Below are positions 34,231 through 42,661 of a stretch of DNA of 64,000 bases, piece after piece. The notes under the pieces are model-generated. The model ran no database searches and was not told the DNA's origin. It saw only the letters and a list, made by a program, of their open reading frames with translations. How positions within the stretch are numbered: the first letter of the stretch is position 1; each line of letters opens with the position of its first letter. The position numbers and the translations under genes are program-made. Source of the stretch: Saccharopolyspora kobensis (lineage in GTDB: Bacteria > Actinomycetota > Actinomycetes > Mycobacteriales > Pseudonocardiaceae); the NCBI RefSeq assembly GCF_900108315.1, contig NZ_FNVB01000002.1, positions 1,793,879-1,857,878 on the forward strand. The letters run 5' to 3'.

Positions 34231-35421
34231 TCAGCCCTTGACGCAGATGACCTGCTTGAGGTGCGTGACGACCTCGACGAGGTCGGTCTGCGCCGCGATC
34301 ACCGACTCGATGTCCTTGTAGGCGGCCGGGATCTCGTCGACGACACCGCCGTCCTTGCGGCACTCGACTCCCTCGGTCTGCGCCGCCAGGTCCGCCTCGG
34401 TGAAGGTCTTGCGCGCCTTCGTCCGCGACATCCGGCGGCCCGCGCCGTGCGAGGCCGACTCGAAGGAACCGGTGTTGCCCAGGCCGCGTACGATGTAGGA
34501 GCCGGTGCCCATGCTGCCCGGGATGATGCCCATGTCACCTGACCCGGCGCGGATCGCGCCCTTGCGCGTCACCAGCACCTCGACCCCGTCGTGGACCTCC
34601 TCCGCCACGTAGTTGTGGTGGCAGGAAATCGGCGTGTCGAAGCGGGTGCCGGGGACGGTGTCGGCCAGCGCCAGCTGGACCAGGGACAGCATCGTCGCGC
34701 GGTTGCGCGCCGCGTAGTCCTGCGCCCAGAACAGGTCCCGCCGGTAGGCCTGCATCTCCGGGGTGCCCGCCACGAACACCGCCAGGTCGGGATCCGGCAG
34801 GTCGGCGTTGTGCGGGAGCTTGCGGGCGATGTCGATGTGCCGCTTGGCCAGCTCGTTGCCGATGCCCCGGGAACCGGAGTGCAGCATCAGCCACACGCGG
34901 CCGGCATCGGGGCCGCCCTGCTCCAGGCAGACCTCGATGAAGTGGTTGCCGCCGCCGAGGGTGCCCACCTGCGCCCGCGCCCGGTCCTGCAGGTTCTGCA
35001 CGCCCGGGTGCAGATCGCGGAATCCGGCCCAGAACTGCTGCCAGCCGCCGGTGCCCGGCACGCGAGCCGGGTTGACCGGCGTGCGGTGCATGGCGAAGCC
35101 GACCGGCACGGCCGACTCGATCCGCCGCCGCAGGACGCCCAGGTCGTCCGGCAGGTCGGTGGCGGTCAGCGAGGTGCGGACCGCGCTCATGCCGCAGCCG
35201 ATGTCGACGCCCACCGCGGCGGGCGAAACCGCCTCGCGCATGGCGATGACGCTGCCGACCGTGGCACCCTTGCCGTAGTGCACGTCGGGCATCACGGCCA
35301 GCCCGTGCACCCACGGCAGGTTCGCGACGTTGTGCAGTTGGCGCATCGCGGCGTCCTCAACGGACTGCGGATCCGCCCACATCCGGATCGGCACCCTGGC
35401 GCCGTCGACTGCCGTGTGCAT
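34231..35421 (-). CDS. rtcB: RtcB, RNA-splicing 3'-phosphate ligase
   Basis: A 396-residue RtcB. Motifs: MPDVHYGKGATVGSV, GVDIGCGMSAVRTSL (metal Cys76), GTLGGGNHFIEV, MLHSGSRGIGNELAKRH, ISCHHNY, PGSMGTGSYIVRGLGN and ASHGAGRRMSRTKA. H325 is the His guanylylated in the ligase mechanism, and the protein ends in the conserved CVKG. RtcB joins 3'-phosphate or 2',3'-cyclic phosphate RNA ends to 5'-OH using GTP. ATG 35421 follows GAGGAAGGA. No archease or RtcA gene is next to it. Confidence 0.96.
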   Translation of the reverse strand: MHTAVDGARVPIRMWADPQSVEDAAMRQLHNVANLPWVHGLAVMPDVHYGKGATVGSVIAMREAVSPAAVGVDIGCGMSAVRTSLTATDLPDDLGVLRRRIESAVPVGFAMHRTPVNPARVPGTGGWQQFWAGFRDLHPGVQNLQDRARAQVGTLGGGNHFIEVCLEQGGPDAGRVWLMLHSGSRGIGNELAKRHIDIARKLPHNADLPDPDLAVFVAGTPEMQAYRRDLFWAQDYAARNRATMLSLVQLALADTVPGTRFDTPISCHHNYVAEEVHDGVEVLVTRKGAIRAGSGDMGIIPGSMGTGSYIVRGLGNTGSFESASHGAGRRMSRTKARKTFTEADLAAQTEGVECRKDGGVVDEIPAAYKDIESVIAAQTDLVEVVTHLKQVICVKG

Positions 35422-35470
35422 GGTCGTCCTTCCTCTGGTGTACGCGACCCGTCGATGATCGCCCCATTCC

Positions 35471-35510
35471 CGTTGCGATGCCACCGAATTAAATCGGCGG
35501 CATCGCAACG
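35471..35510 (-). terminator. 17-bp hairpin between asparaginase and rtcB
   Basis: A 17-bp stem with one mismatch (35471-35487 with 35494-35510) and an ATTAAA loop, more AT-rich than its surroundings. It is about 54 nt past the asparaginase stop and 50 nt before the rtcB start on the minus strand. It could end the asparaginase transcript or be an operator in the rtcB leader. Confidence 0.6.
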
Positions 35511-35563
35511 AGCCCGGCCGGGCCCGCGAGAGTCCGGTGTGGACGAACGCGGCGGAACCCGGA

Positions 35564-36529
35564 TCAGGCGGCGCGCGGCTCGTCCACCAGTTCGTCGACG
35601 ACGACCAGCCGCGGGTCGGCGAACGGCTCCAGCGCCTTCGGGTCGACGCCCGCCCTGACCAGCGCCGCGAGCGTGACGGGCAGCCTGGCGCGATCGTTGC
35701 CGTCGGCGATCTTCGCGGCGATCGCGGTCCCGTCGGGCAGCGCGGCGATCTGCACCGCCTCGAAGCCGTCCTTGGCGATCAGCCCCGGCACGGCCCGCAT
35801 CAGCGCGGTGGCGTCGCGCCGCGTCCCGGCGACCATTTCCGGGTGCGCCCGGATCGCTTGGGCGACAACGCTTTCCGGCGTCCCGGCCGCTGCGCGGGCG
35901 ATCCGCCCGGCCGCGGTGGCGAGGCCGCGCAGCGAGACGGCGAACAGCGGCGCGCCGCAGCCGTCGGCTGCCACGTGGGCGATCTGCTGCCCGGTGAGCT
36001 CCTCGACGGTGGCGGCGATCTCGCGCTGGAGCGGGTGCTCGGGGTCCAGGTAGCCCTCGGTCGGCCAGCCGTTCTCCCGCGCGGTCCACAGCATCGACGC
36101 GTGCTTTCCCGAGCAGTTGTGCGCCAACTTGCGCGCCGGTTCGCCTGCCGCGATCCAGCGGTCCCGCTCGACCGGGTCGAACGGGAGGTCGGCGGGGTTG
36201 CCGAGGTCGTCCTCGGTGGATCCGCTCGCGGCGAGCACGCGCTGCGCCCCGTCGAGGTGGAAGTGCTCGCCGGAGTGGCTGGCGGCGGTCAGCGCCAGCA
36301 GGTCCGGCGGCAGCGACAGGCCGAGCCGCGTCATGGCCACCGCCTGCATCGGCTTGGCCGCCGAGCGCGGGTAGCAGGCGGTGTCGGCGTCACCGGCCTG
36401 GAACAGCACCGAGCCGTCCGGCGCGAGCACGACGACCGAGCCGTGGTGCACGCTTTCGACCAGGCCGTCGCGCAGGACGTGCACCAGCGGTGCGTGCGCG
36501 GGCGCGCCGGTCGGGGGAGCGGGGTGCAT
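35564..36529 (-). CDS. Asparaginase II-type (thermolabile/rhizobial-type) L-asparaginase
   Basis: A 321-residue protein. HVLRDGLVESVHHGSVVVL, ACYPRSAAKPMQAVAM, AASHSGEHFHLDGAQRVL, NCSGKHASML and DGCGAPLFAVSL form the asparaginase-II (rhizobial ansA-like) pattern, distinct from type I/II E. coli enzymes. It hydrolyses asparagine to aspartate and ammonia. The start is ATG 36529. It lies 27 nt after the FadR-type regulator gene in the same direction, so the regulator probably controls it. Confidence 0.9.
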   Translation of the reverse strand: MHPAPPTGAPAHAPLVHVLRDGLVESVHHGSVVVLAPDGSVLFQAGDADTACYPRSAAKPMQAVAMTRLGLSLPPDLLALTAASHSGEHFHLDGAQRVLAASGSTEDDLGNPADLPFDPVERDRWIAAGEPARKLAHNCSGKHASMLWTARENGWPTEGYLDPEHPLQREIAATVEELTGQQIAHVAADGCGAPLFAVSLRGLATAAGRIARAAAGTPESVVAQAIRAHPEMVAGTRRDATALMRAVPGLIAKDGFEAVQIAALPDGTAIAAKIADGNDRARLPVTLAALVRAGVDPKALEPFADPRLVVVDELVDEPRAA

Positions 36530-36556
36530 TCGTGGACCTCCTCGTGGGGGTGCGGG

Positions 36557-37258
36557 TCAGCGGGGGCGGCCGACGATGTCGCTGAGGGCGTGCTCGACGT
36601 TGGTCAGGTGGTGGGCCATCGCCTCGGTCGCGGCGCTGCGCCGGCCGGCCGCGATGGCCTCGACGAGCCTGCGGTGCTCGGCGTCGGACTCCGCGCGGCG
36701 GTCGCCGCGCTGGTTCAGGAAGGCGGACTGCCTGGCCAGGGCGTCCCGGATCTCCTCGATGACCTTGCCGAACACCGGGTTGCCGGAGGCCTGGGCGACG
36801 GTGATGTGGAACAGCGAGTCCAGCGCCACCCACGCGGTGTCGTCGGTCTCGCGGGCCATCCGCTCCAGCAGGTCGGTGAGCAGGCCCAGGTCGTCGGCGG
36901 TGTGCCGCAGGGCGGCGTAACCGGCGGCCGGGATCTCGACGTGGCGGCGCACTTCCAGCAGATCGCGCGCCGAGTAGGAGCCGAACCTCGGATCGTCGAC
37001 CGGCTGGGCGGCCAGGACGAAGGTGCCCTTGCCGGTCCGCGACTCGGTGAGCCCGAGGGCCTGCAGGCCGCGCAGCGCTTCGCGCACCACCGACCGGCTC
37101 ACCGCGAACTCCTTGCCGAGCGCGGCTTCGGAGGGCAGCTTGGCGCCGACCGGGTGCTCGCCGCGCTCGATGGCACCGCGGAGGTGGGCCAGCACGGCTT
37201 CCATCGCGCTGACCCGCTGGATCCCGGAACCGGCTGTCCGGCTGTCAGACAGGTTCAC
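36557..37258 (-). CDS. FadR/GntR-family transcriptional regulator
   Basis: A 233-residue regulator from GTG 37258 (VNLSDSRT); the wHTH begins AVLAHLRGAIERGEHPVGAKLPSEAALGKEFAVSRSVVREAL, with RTGKGTFVL as wing. The C-terminal FCD helical domain (DLLEVRRHVEIPAAGYAA ... HRRLVEAIAAGR) binds small carboxylates, and metal-site His residues are visible. No Shine-Dalgarno is seen before the GTG, so the start is provisional. First gene of a unit with the asparaginase. Autoregulation is likely but no operator was identified. Confidence 0.85.
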   Translation of the reverse strand: MNLSDSRTAGSGIQRVSAMEAVLAHLRGAIERGEHPVGAKLPSEAALGKEFAVSRSVVREALRGLQALGLTESRTGKGTFVLAAQPVDDPRFGSYSARDLLEVRRHVEIPAAGYAALRHTADDLGLLTDLLERMARETDDTAWVALDSLFHITVAQASGNPVFGKVIEEIRDALARQSAFLNQRGDRRAESDAEHRRLVEAIAAGRRSAATEAMAHHLTNVEHALSDIVGRPR

Positions 37259-37383
37259 GACAGGAATCGTGAATCGGGCACGTTCCGTTGTCAATTCCCG
37301 GACCCGACTGCGGCGGAAGAGGGATGCAGAACACGTCGGCGTCACTGCGGGTTGATGATCGAGGGGCGCTGGCCGAAGATGTT

Positions 37384-37402
37384 ACCGACCAGTAGGATCG
37401 GT
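37384..37402. promoter_or_regulatory. Short palindrome in the enoyl-CoA hydratase leader
   Basis: ACCGA (37384-37388) and TCGGT (37398-37402) flank 9 nt, 30 nt before the ATG. It resembles TetR-type half-sites used in actinomycete fatty-acid operons, but 5-bp arms could be chance. Confidence 0.3.
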
Positions 37403-37431
37403 GCTCCACCGCTGAACCCGAGGAGTCGCAG

Positions 37432-38232
37432 ATGTCGGAGCGCGTGTCGGTCGAGATCGAGGGCCCGCTGGCCCACGTCACCATGACCCGGGAGGACCGG
37501 CTCAACGGGCTCGACCTGGACATGCTGCGGGCGCTGATCGACGCCGCCGCGCAGGTGCGCGCGGACAGGTCGGTGCGGGCGGTCGTGCTCAGCGGCGCGG
37601 GGCGCTCGTTCTCGGCGGGGCTCGACTTCGCCTCGGTGGGCAAGGACCCGCGGCGGATGATGCTCAACTTCCTCCGGCCCCCGTGGCGCTCGACCAACCT
37701 CTACCAGGAGGCCTGCTGGGCCTGGCGGCGGCTGCCGGTCCCGGTGCTGGCGGTCATCCGCGGGCACTGCTTCGGCGGCGCGCTCCAGCTCGCCCTGGGC
37801 GCGGACTTCCGGTTCGCCGCGCCCGACGCGCAGTTCTCCGTGATGGAGGCGAAGTGGGGGCTGGTGCCGGACATGAGCGGCACCGTGACGCTGCGCGAGC
37901 TGCTGCCGATGGACGTCGCCAAGCGGCTGGCCATGACCGCCGAGATCTTCGACGGGACCAAGGCGCACGAGCTCGGCCTGGTCACCGAGGTCGGCGACGA
38001 CCCGCGCGCGGCGGCGCTGGAGCTGGCGGAGCAGCTCGCGTCCCGCTCGCCGGACGCGGTGGCCGCGACCAAGCGCATGTTCCAGCGGACCTGGCACGTC
38101 GCCCCGTGGCAGGCGTTCCAGCTGGAGAGCTGCTACCAGCTCCGGCTCCTGCTCGGCGCCAACCACAAGATCGCCCGCAAGGCCAACGCCGGCGGCAAGG
38201 TCGCCGAGTTCGCCAAGCGGGCGTTCCGCTAG
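37432..38232 (+). CDS. Enoyl-CoA hydratase/isomerase-family (crotonase) protein
   Basis: A 266-residue crotonase. VVLSGAGRSFSAGLDFASVG is the oxyanion-hole region, GHCFGGALQLALGADFRFAAPDAQFSVMEAKWGLVPDMSGT carries the second hole residue and the Glu-position segment. ATG 37432 with GAGGAG upstream. Divergent from the FadR-type regulator; 173 bp between their starts. Fatty-acid-like acyl-CoA substrate expected, exact chain unknown. Confidence 0.9.
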   Translation: MSERVSVEIEGPLAHVTMTREDRLNGLDLDMLRALIDAAAQVRADRSVRAVVLSGAGRSFSAGLDFASVGKDPRRMMLNFLRPPWRSTNLYQEACWAWRRLPVPVLAVIRGHCFGGALQLALGADFRFAAPDAQFSVMEAKWGLVPDMSGTVTLRELLPMDVAKRLAMTAEIFDGTKAHELGLVTEVGDDPRAAALELAEQLASRSPDAVAATKRMFQRTWHVAPWQAFQLESCYQLRLLLGANHKIARKANAGGKVAEFAKRAFR

Positions 38233-38423
38233 CGCGCCGCCCGGCAGACCGACGCGGCGCGAGCGGTGATCCGCGCGGTCAGCTCGCCCGCGCTGCCCGC
38301 GCGGCGCAGCTCGGCGGTGATGGCGGGGACGAGCCGGTGGCAGCACAGGTGCACGGCGGCTTCCAGCCGGGTGTGCACCCGGCGCCATTCGTGCGTTCGC
38401 TGCAGGTGCAGGAGCGTGCGCAT
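38229..38423 (-). CDS. Small hypothetical protein
   Basis: A 64-residue basic protein: MRTLLHLQRTHEWRRVH, then ARLEAAVHLCCHRLVPAITAEL and ITARAASVCRAAR; three Cys. ATG 38423 has GGAGGG 7 nt upstream, and coding style fits its surroundings, which is the only support besides length. Its stop overlaps the crotonase stop by 4 nt in convergent orientation. No family recognised. Confidence 0.55.
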   Translation of the reverse strand: MRTLLHLQRTHEWRRVHTRLEAAVHLCCHRLVPAITAELRRAGSAGELTARITARAASVCRAAR

Positions 38424-38464
38424 CTGATCCCTCCGTTCCGGATACCCCCGCAGGGTACCTGGGT

Positions 38465-39685
38465 TCAGCGGGAGAAGACGCCGACTCCGTTGGCCACCGG
38501 TCGCGGCACGCCGTCGGAGGGCACGTTCCGCACCGTCGCGAGGTCCTGGCCGGGTTCGCGCGCCGCGATGGTCGAGGAACCGCCGCCGTCGAGGTTCATC
38601 CCGTCGACCGCGCCCGCGGACCGCAGGAGCTCGGCCGTCTCGAGCACGCTCAGACCGGTGCTGGCCGCCGACCGCCCGTCCACGGTCAGCAGGTAGGCCG
38701 TGCGGCCGTCCGCGCTGACCCCGGCCGCCGTGCGCGGCGCGAGCTCCTCGGTGTCCAGACCGGACAGCGGCTTTCCGCCGCGGAGGATGGGGAAGCCGCC
38801 GACGGCGAAGTCCAGCGGCGGGGCGTCGGCCGCCGACAGGTGCGTCTCGACCACGACCCGGTCGCCGACGTCGAGCTTCTCCAGCTCGGCCGCACCGCCC
38901 TCGCGGCCCACCAGGACCACCGTTCCGGCCGGGATGTCCCCGGCACCGGGGCGGTCCTGGGTGCTGGTGACCACGCCGTTGCTGACGACGACCTCCTCGG
39001 TCTGCTCGCTGCACGGCGCCGTGCGGTCGGTGTCGGTCCCGCACACCGCCCGCGCGCGCGAAACCCGGCCCCAGTCGGCGTTGAAGACGCCGATGCCGCC
39101 TTCCGGCAGCGCGTACTGGTTCAGCCCGGAGATCTCGGCGGTCCGGCCGCGACTGCGGAGCATGCCGTCGAGTTCGACGCTGGACACCCGCGCCCGGCGG
39201 TCGACGCCGACCCCGAATACGTCCTCAGTGGAGGTTCCCGCGGGCAGCGCGGGGCCGAAGCGCTGGCCGTCGGGCACCGCGGCCTTGCGGTCCGCCCCGT
39301 CGGCGATCTCCGGGCCCACCGCGGACCCGGTGGCCTCGATGCCCTCGTGGGACTCGCTGATGTGGAAGAAGTCGCCGTTGACCCCGGCGATCGCGCCCTG
39401 GGCGTTGGCCATGTCGGGGATCTCGTCGCGCGCGGCGACCGCACCCGGGTGCAGCAGGCCGAGCTCGACGCTCGGGACCCGCAGATCGGCGGTGATCAGG
39501 TAGGCGACCACGGGCCCGTGCGCGGTGGACATCTCGAACGACCGGTAGGTCACGCCGGGCGCCAGCTGCGTGTCGGTGTGCAGCGATCCGGTGGCGGTCG
39601 CCGCCGGTGTGGACAGCAGCAACGCGCTGATCGCGACCACGGTGCTCAGCGCCCTCCGGCGCCCACGCTCGGCAAGGGCCATCAT
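38465..39685 (-). CDS. Secreted phosphodiester glycosidase (NAGPA-domain) protein
   Basis: A 406-residue protein from ATG 39685 with a signal peptide (residues 1-31, cleavage near ATATGS). After an N-terminal strand region, AGVNGDFFHISESHEG and the C-terminal VDGMNLDGGGSSTIAAREPG match the phosphodiester glycosidase (NAGPA) domain; the GxNGDFF and NLDGGGSST motifs are hallmarks. Homologues remove GlcNAc from phosphodiester-linked glycans or process exopolysaccharides and teichoic acid-like polymers. GAGGAAGG lies 8 nt before the first ATG. Single gene, cell-wall or secreted location. Confidence 0.88.
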   Translation of the reverse strand: MMALAERGRRRALSTVVAISALLLSTPAATATGSLHTDTQLAPGVTYRSFEMSTAHGPVVAYLITADLRVPSVELGLLHPGAVAARDEIPDMANAQGAIAGVNGDFFHISESHEGIEATGSAVGPEIADGADRKAAVPDGQRFGPALPAGTSTEDVFGVGVDRRARVSSVELDGMLRSRGRTAEISGLNQYALPEGGIGVFNADWGRVSRARAVCGTDTDRTAPCSEQTEEVVVSNGVVTSTQDRPGAGDIPAGTVVLVGREGGAAELEKLDVGDRVVVETHLSAADAPPLDFAVGGFPILRGGKPLSGLDTEELAPRTAAGVSADGRTAYLLTVDGRSAASTGLSVLETAELLRSAGAVDGMNLDGGGSSTIAAREPGQDLATVRNVPSDGVPRPVANGVGVFSR

Positions 39686-40180
39686 CGACCGCCTTCCTCG
39701 GAAATCCTGCGCCCGGTTTTCGATCACTGAATCATCCGGTGGTGAACAACCGGTGTGCTAGATCCGAACTGCGCCTGCCGGTGACAATACGATCAGCGCA
39801 GAAGCAGCAGGGCGGCTGGGCCGAAAGAAGCAGCGAAACCCGGAATGCGGGGCGGGGCAGTCGATTTCACACCCGGCAGCAACGGCGACGCAGTCCACCT
39901 GGTCGCTCGATTCCCGTGCAGAATCACCCCATTGGATCCCCGCTCGGCAACGCCGCGGTGCGATCCGGCAACGGAGGGAGAGTGACTCCTGTCGATCTTG
40001 TCATGGGGATGCTGACCGTGTCGCTGTCGCCCGATCAGCGCTAGGCTCCCGACCGGAGATCCGGTTCACTTTTGTACCTCTGCTGGGCTTGTGCCCGGCT
40101 TGACCGGCGGTCCTTCTCTGCTCGCGCAGAGGACGTGCTGCTGATGCTTTCGGTGCGCTCATGTCGTCTGGGGGAGGGAC
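39686..40180. promoter_or_regulatory. Divergent intergenic region at the edge of the low-GC island
   Basis: About 495 bases. No supported gene. AT content rises here towards the LamG gene. A small 6-bp hairpin is around 40116-40132. The leftward glycosidase and the rightward LamG gene must have promoters here; none was recognised with confidence. Confidence 0.35.
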
Positions 40181-41083
40181 GTGCAGGTCATGGTGTCCAG
40201 AGTGGGCGGATTCGCGGCCGGCTCGCCGTTGCGGGTCGCTTTGGTCGCGGCGGTGTTCGCTGCGTCGTTCAGCGTCCCGATGGGAAGTGCGGCACCGGTG
40301 AACGGCGCTCCGAGCGACGTAGCCGCATCGGAAGCAGCCCGTGCTCAGCGGGCTCGGGTTGTGGTGGAAAGCCGAACAACCCCGACGAAGGACGTCCGGC
40401 TGCTCACCGGCCAGGACTCGACGCTGGTGCACAACTGGCGGCTCGACGAGACCAGCGGAACAACCGCGGCCGACTCGGTCGGCGGTGTTCCCGGGACTGT
40501 CCAGGGCGCAGCCGCCTTCGCTCCCGGTCGGGTGGGCAATGCGATCGCGTTGGACGGTGTGGATGACCATGTGTCGACTTCGACGGTCAACCTGCGTACG
40601 AGTGAGAGCTTCACCGTGTCGGCATGGGTGTATCTGTCCAGCAAGCATGACGGACAGTTCACCGCGGTGAGCGTGGACGGCGCGAATACCAGCAAGTTCC
40701 GACTGGGGCACTTCCTGGACAGGTTCGAAACTCCCTTCGGTTCATGGGTGTTCGAGATGCCCGAAACCGATACCGAGTCAGCGCCGGTGACCAAGGCCGC
40801 CTTGTCCGTGCTCGGTGCCGAGCTGAACACCTGGACCCATCTCGTCGGCGTGTACGACGCGGTGACCGGCAGGGTCTGGTTGTACGTCAACGGGGAACGT
40901 GTTGGTGATGGGAACTTGCAGAATCCTTGGTCGGCTGCCGGTGGCACCCAGATCGGGCGCGGTAAAGAGGCTGGAGCGCCGGCGGAGTTCTGGCCGGGCG
41001 GCGTCGATGACGTCCGAATCTACACCGAGCGTCTGAGTACTGATCGGATCAAGACCCTGTACGCCTCGTACGGAGCGGGTTGA
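40181..41083 (+). CDS. Secreted LamG-like jellyroll protein (short form)
   Basis: A 300-residue protein, GTG start at 40181 with GGGGGAGGG upstream. A signal peptide (hydrophobic 16-34, cleavage near GSAAPV) leads to a ~35-residue linker with DVRLLTGQDSTLVHNWRLDE. One LamG jellyroll follows: GNAIALDGVDDHV, FTVSAWVYLS, WTHLVGVYDAVTGRVWLYVNG and GGVDDVRIYTERLSTDRI. LamG domains bind sugars or act as spacers in much larger actinomycete proteins. The protein ends directly after the domain, so it may be a shortened remnant. TGA overlaps a small downstream reading frame. Confidence 0.75.
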   Translation: MQVMVSRVGGFAAGSPLRVALVAAVFAASFSVPMGSAAPVNGAPSDVAASEAARAQRARVVVESRTTPTKDVRLLTGQDSTLVHNWRLDETSGTTAADSVGGVPGTVQGAAAFAPGRVGNAIALDGVDDHVSTSTVNLRTSESFTVSAWVYLSSKHDGQFTAVSVDGANTSKFRLGHFLDRFETPFGSWVFEMPETDTESAPVTKAALSVLGAELNTWTHLVGVYDAVTGRVWLYVNGERVGDGNLQNPWSAAGGTQIGRGKEAGAPAEFWPGGVDDVRIYTERLSTDRIKTLYASYGAG

Positions 41084-41265
41084 TCGACTCCCTTCTTATC
41101 GCTCGAAGCACCCTTCATGTTGGGCGCGGAGGAAGTAAGGAAACCGTCAAGGACGTAGATGCAGAGCTCGGACTCCCGGGACGGGGAGAGGTGGAGTGCC
41201 ACGTTCATGACGTTGGGCGCAATCGATCAAGTGATGAATTGATGGAGGAGGCTGGGGGTTCGTGA
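41080..41265 (+). CDS. Putative small protein linking LamG and immunity-like genes
   Basis: A 61-residue frame (LIDSLLIARSTLH ... GRNRSSDELMEEAGGS) starting at TTG, which overlaps the LamG stop by 4 nt. GGAG lies 6 nt before it. Its TGA overlaps the next GTG by 4 nt. The chain of 4-nt overlaps is what supports translation. No family recognised; the GLPGRGEVECHVHDVGRNR stretch could be a toxin C-terminus fragment. Low certainty. Confidence 0.35.
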   Translation: MIDSLLIARSTLHVGRGGSKETVKDVDAELGLPGRGEVECHVHDVGRNRSSDELMEEAGGS

Positions 41266-41726
41266 TTCATCTCTCTTTTGAGCTCCCGATTGTTGGGTCG
41301 CCTTGGCGCGATACCTGGGACAGGGCGACCCAGGTTAACCCGGCAGTCATCAGCGAGATGGACCTTTGCTACGAATACTTCGGGGTGCGTGCAGAGTTTG
41401 TGGCCGACGGGGTCGAGGTTATTTCTGGGGAGGGGTGCGTGACCCTTGTGGACCTGGCTTTGTCTCTTCGGCACGCGTTGAACCGACTTTCTTCGGGAGA
41501 GGATTCGGCGATCGGTTTCACGGAAAACGATGAAGTCATTCGACTTGGATACGGGGGAGATCGCGTCGTGATTGCTTCATCGAAGCATGAATGGCGAGTT
41601 TCGGTCGATCGCGAAGAGCTTCTAGGTGCATTTTTTGAATTTCTGCGAGAGGTGTATCGCCATCTGACCGAATTTATTCCTGCATTGGCGGATAATCCAG
41701 TGATCTGGGGACTCTCTCCGGAATAG
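41262..41726 (+). CDS. Immunity-like small protein
   Basis: A 154-residue protein beginning MIHLSFELPIVGSPWRDTWDRAT from GTG 41262, with GGAGGAGG 13 nt upstream. It alternates predicted strands and helices (AEFVADGVEVISGEG, LALSLRHALNRL, RLGYGGDRVVIASSKHEWRVSVD, LLGAFFEFLREVYRHL). This alpha/beta layout recalls actinomycete immunity or orphan proteins such as DUF7878 types; the match is by shape only. Low GC and mixed codon use set it apart from neighbours, indicating acquisition by transfer. Confidence 0.6.
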   Translation: MIHLSFELPIVGSPWRDTWDRATQVNPAVISEMDLCYEYFGVRAEFVADGVEVISGEGCVTLVDLALSLRHALNRLSSGEDSAIGFTENDEVIRLGYGGDRVVIASSKHEWRVSVDREELLGAFFEFLREVYRHLTEFIPALADNPVIWGLSPE

Positions 41727-42091
41727 AAGATCTCGCTTTTTGGGGGCTGGGGTGAACTGTGAAGATTTTCCGTAGTTTTCCTGCGGGGTGATTGTGGTGG
41801 TTGGCGGCACTGTTGACGGCAGTTCGACCTATCCGGGTTGATGTTAGATTCGTGCCAGATACGAGCTGCACCGTGAGGGCGGAAGCCTTTTCGGAGTGAA
41901 GTCTGTTGGTGGTCACCACGGCACCAGCGCTTATTGGAGCGTTGTTGCCCTGAAGGGGTATGGGAGGGGTCATCCGGTGATCGATGATCGAAATCTAGCA
42001 GACTTTCGCCGATGGATTTGGCCGTGTTGAGTCTGCTCAGCGCTACGGCGGATCATCAAGTCACGTACCCCTGCGATCGCATCCCGGTTCT
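41727..42091. other. Low-GC spacer inside the island
   Basis: About 365 bases, near 50 % GC, with no supported gene. Neither strand gives a frame with a ribosome site and convincing protein character. It may be decayed coding sequence. Confidence 0.35.
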
Positions 42092-42598
42092 ATGATATCT
42101 ATCAATGATCTGGTGCAGGATGGGTTCGATGTGCTGCCCTTCGGTTCGGTTGAAGTGGATCCTTTGCGGGAGGTGGATTCTCTTCAGGAGGCGCAGTTGC
42201 TCGACTCCCGAGTGTGTCATTTGACTTCCACGGCGGCTCTTCTCTTTGAGATGCGCACCACCTTGCAGTTTGAGGTTGGAAATTCGGCGCTGCTTGTGGT
42301 GCGCGGTCTGCAATCGTTTGAGTGGAAAATGCTGTCGAAGCAGGTTCCTATTGCGGCGCTGACGGTCGTATCCAGTGTTCCTGAGTGGTCGAATGGTCGT
42401 GTTGGTGTGCTTTTCGAATTCTTTCCGGGTGCGCAACTCAGGGTGTCGGGTGATCTGGCGGAGTTTTATGTCCTCGATGTGGGAGGGATCGGTGACGTGC
42501 CGCCTGACTATTTGAGTATGGACCCGAAGCAGCTTCAAGGCTCCTTGCCGTCTTGGTCTTCCGCATGCAGCCTGCTTCAGGTGTCAAGGTCATATTGA
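42092..42598 (+). CDS. Hypothetical protein of the low-GC island, immunity-like
   Basis: A 168-residue protein beginning MISINDLVQDGFDVLPFGSVEV. It shows a strand-rich central part (TTLQFEVGNSALLVVRGL, VPIAALTVVSSVPEWSNG, VGVLFEFFPGAQLRVSGDLAEFYVLDVGG) typical of small immunity-type proteins. GC is near 50 % and the codon usage differs from the surrounding genes. No Shine-Dalgarno is clear, so the start is provisional. No family named. Probably cargo of the same transferred block as the gene upstream. Confidence 0.5.
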   Translation: MISINDLVQDGFDVLPFGSVEVDPLREVDSLQEAQLLDSRVCHLTSTAALLFEMRTTLQFEVGNSALLVVRGLQSFEWKMLSKQVPIAALTVVSSVPEWSNGRVGVLFEFFPGAQLRVSGDLAEFYVLDVGGIGDVPPDYLSMDPKQLQGSLPSWSSACSLLQVSRSY

Positions 42599-42661
42599 GG
42601 ACCAAGGGCGGGAAAGCAGCGGAACGTTGAAGGTTGGGTAGGTGCGGGCTGTTTCGCTCCG

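Noticed and set aside
35537-37486. A 649-codon rightward frame across asparaginase and the FadR-type gene
   Set aside because: No recognisable domain; both genes on the other strand are clear.
41020-41208. A 62-codon leftward frame in the low-GC island
   Set aside because: No ribosome site and it overlaps the end of the LamG gene antisense.
42056-42538. A 160-codon leftward frame in the low-GC island
   Set aside because: It is rich in Arg/His/Gln as expected for an antisense frame; the rightward frame is more protein-like.
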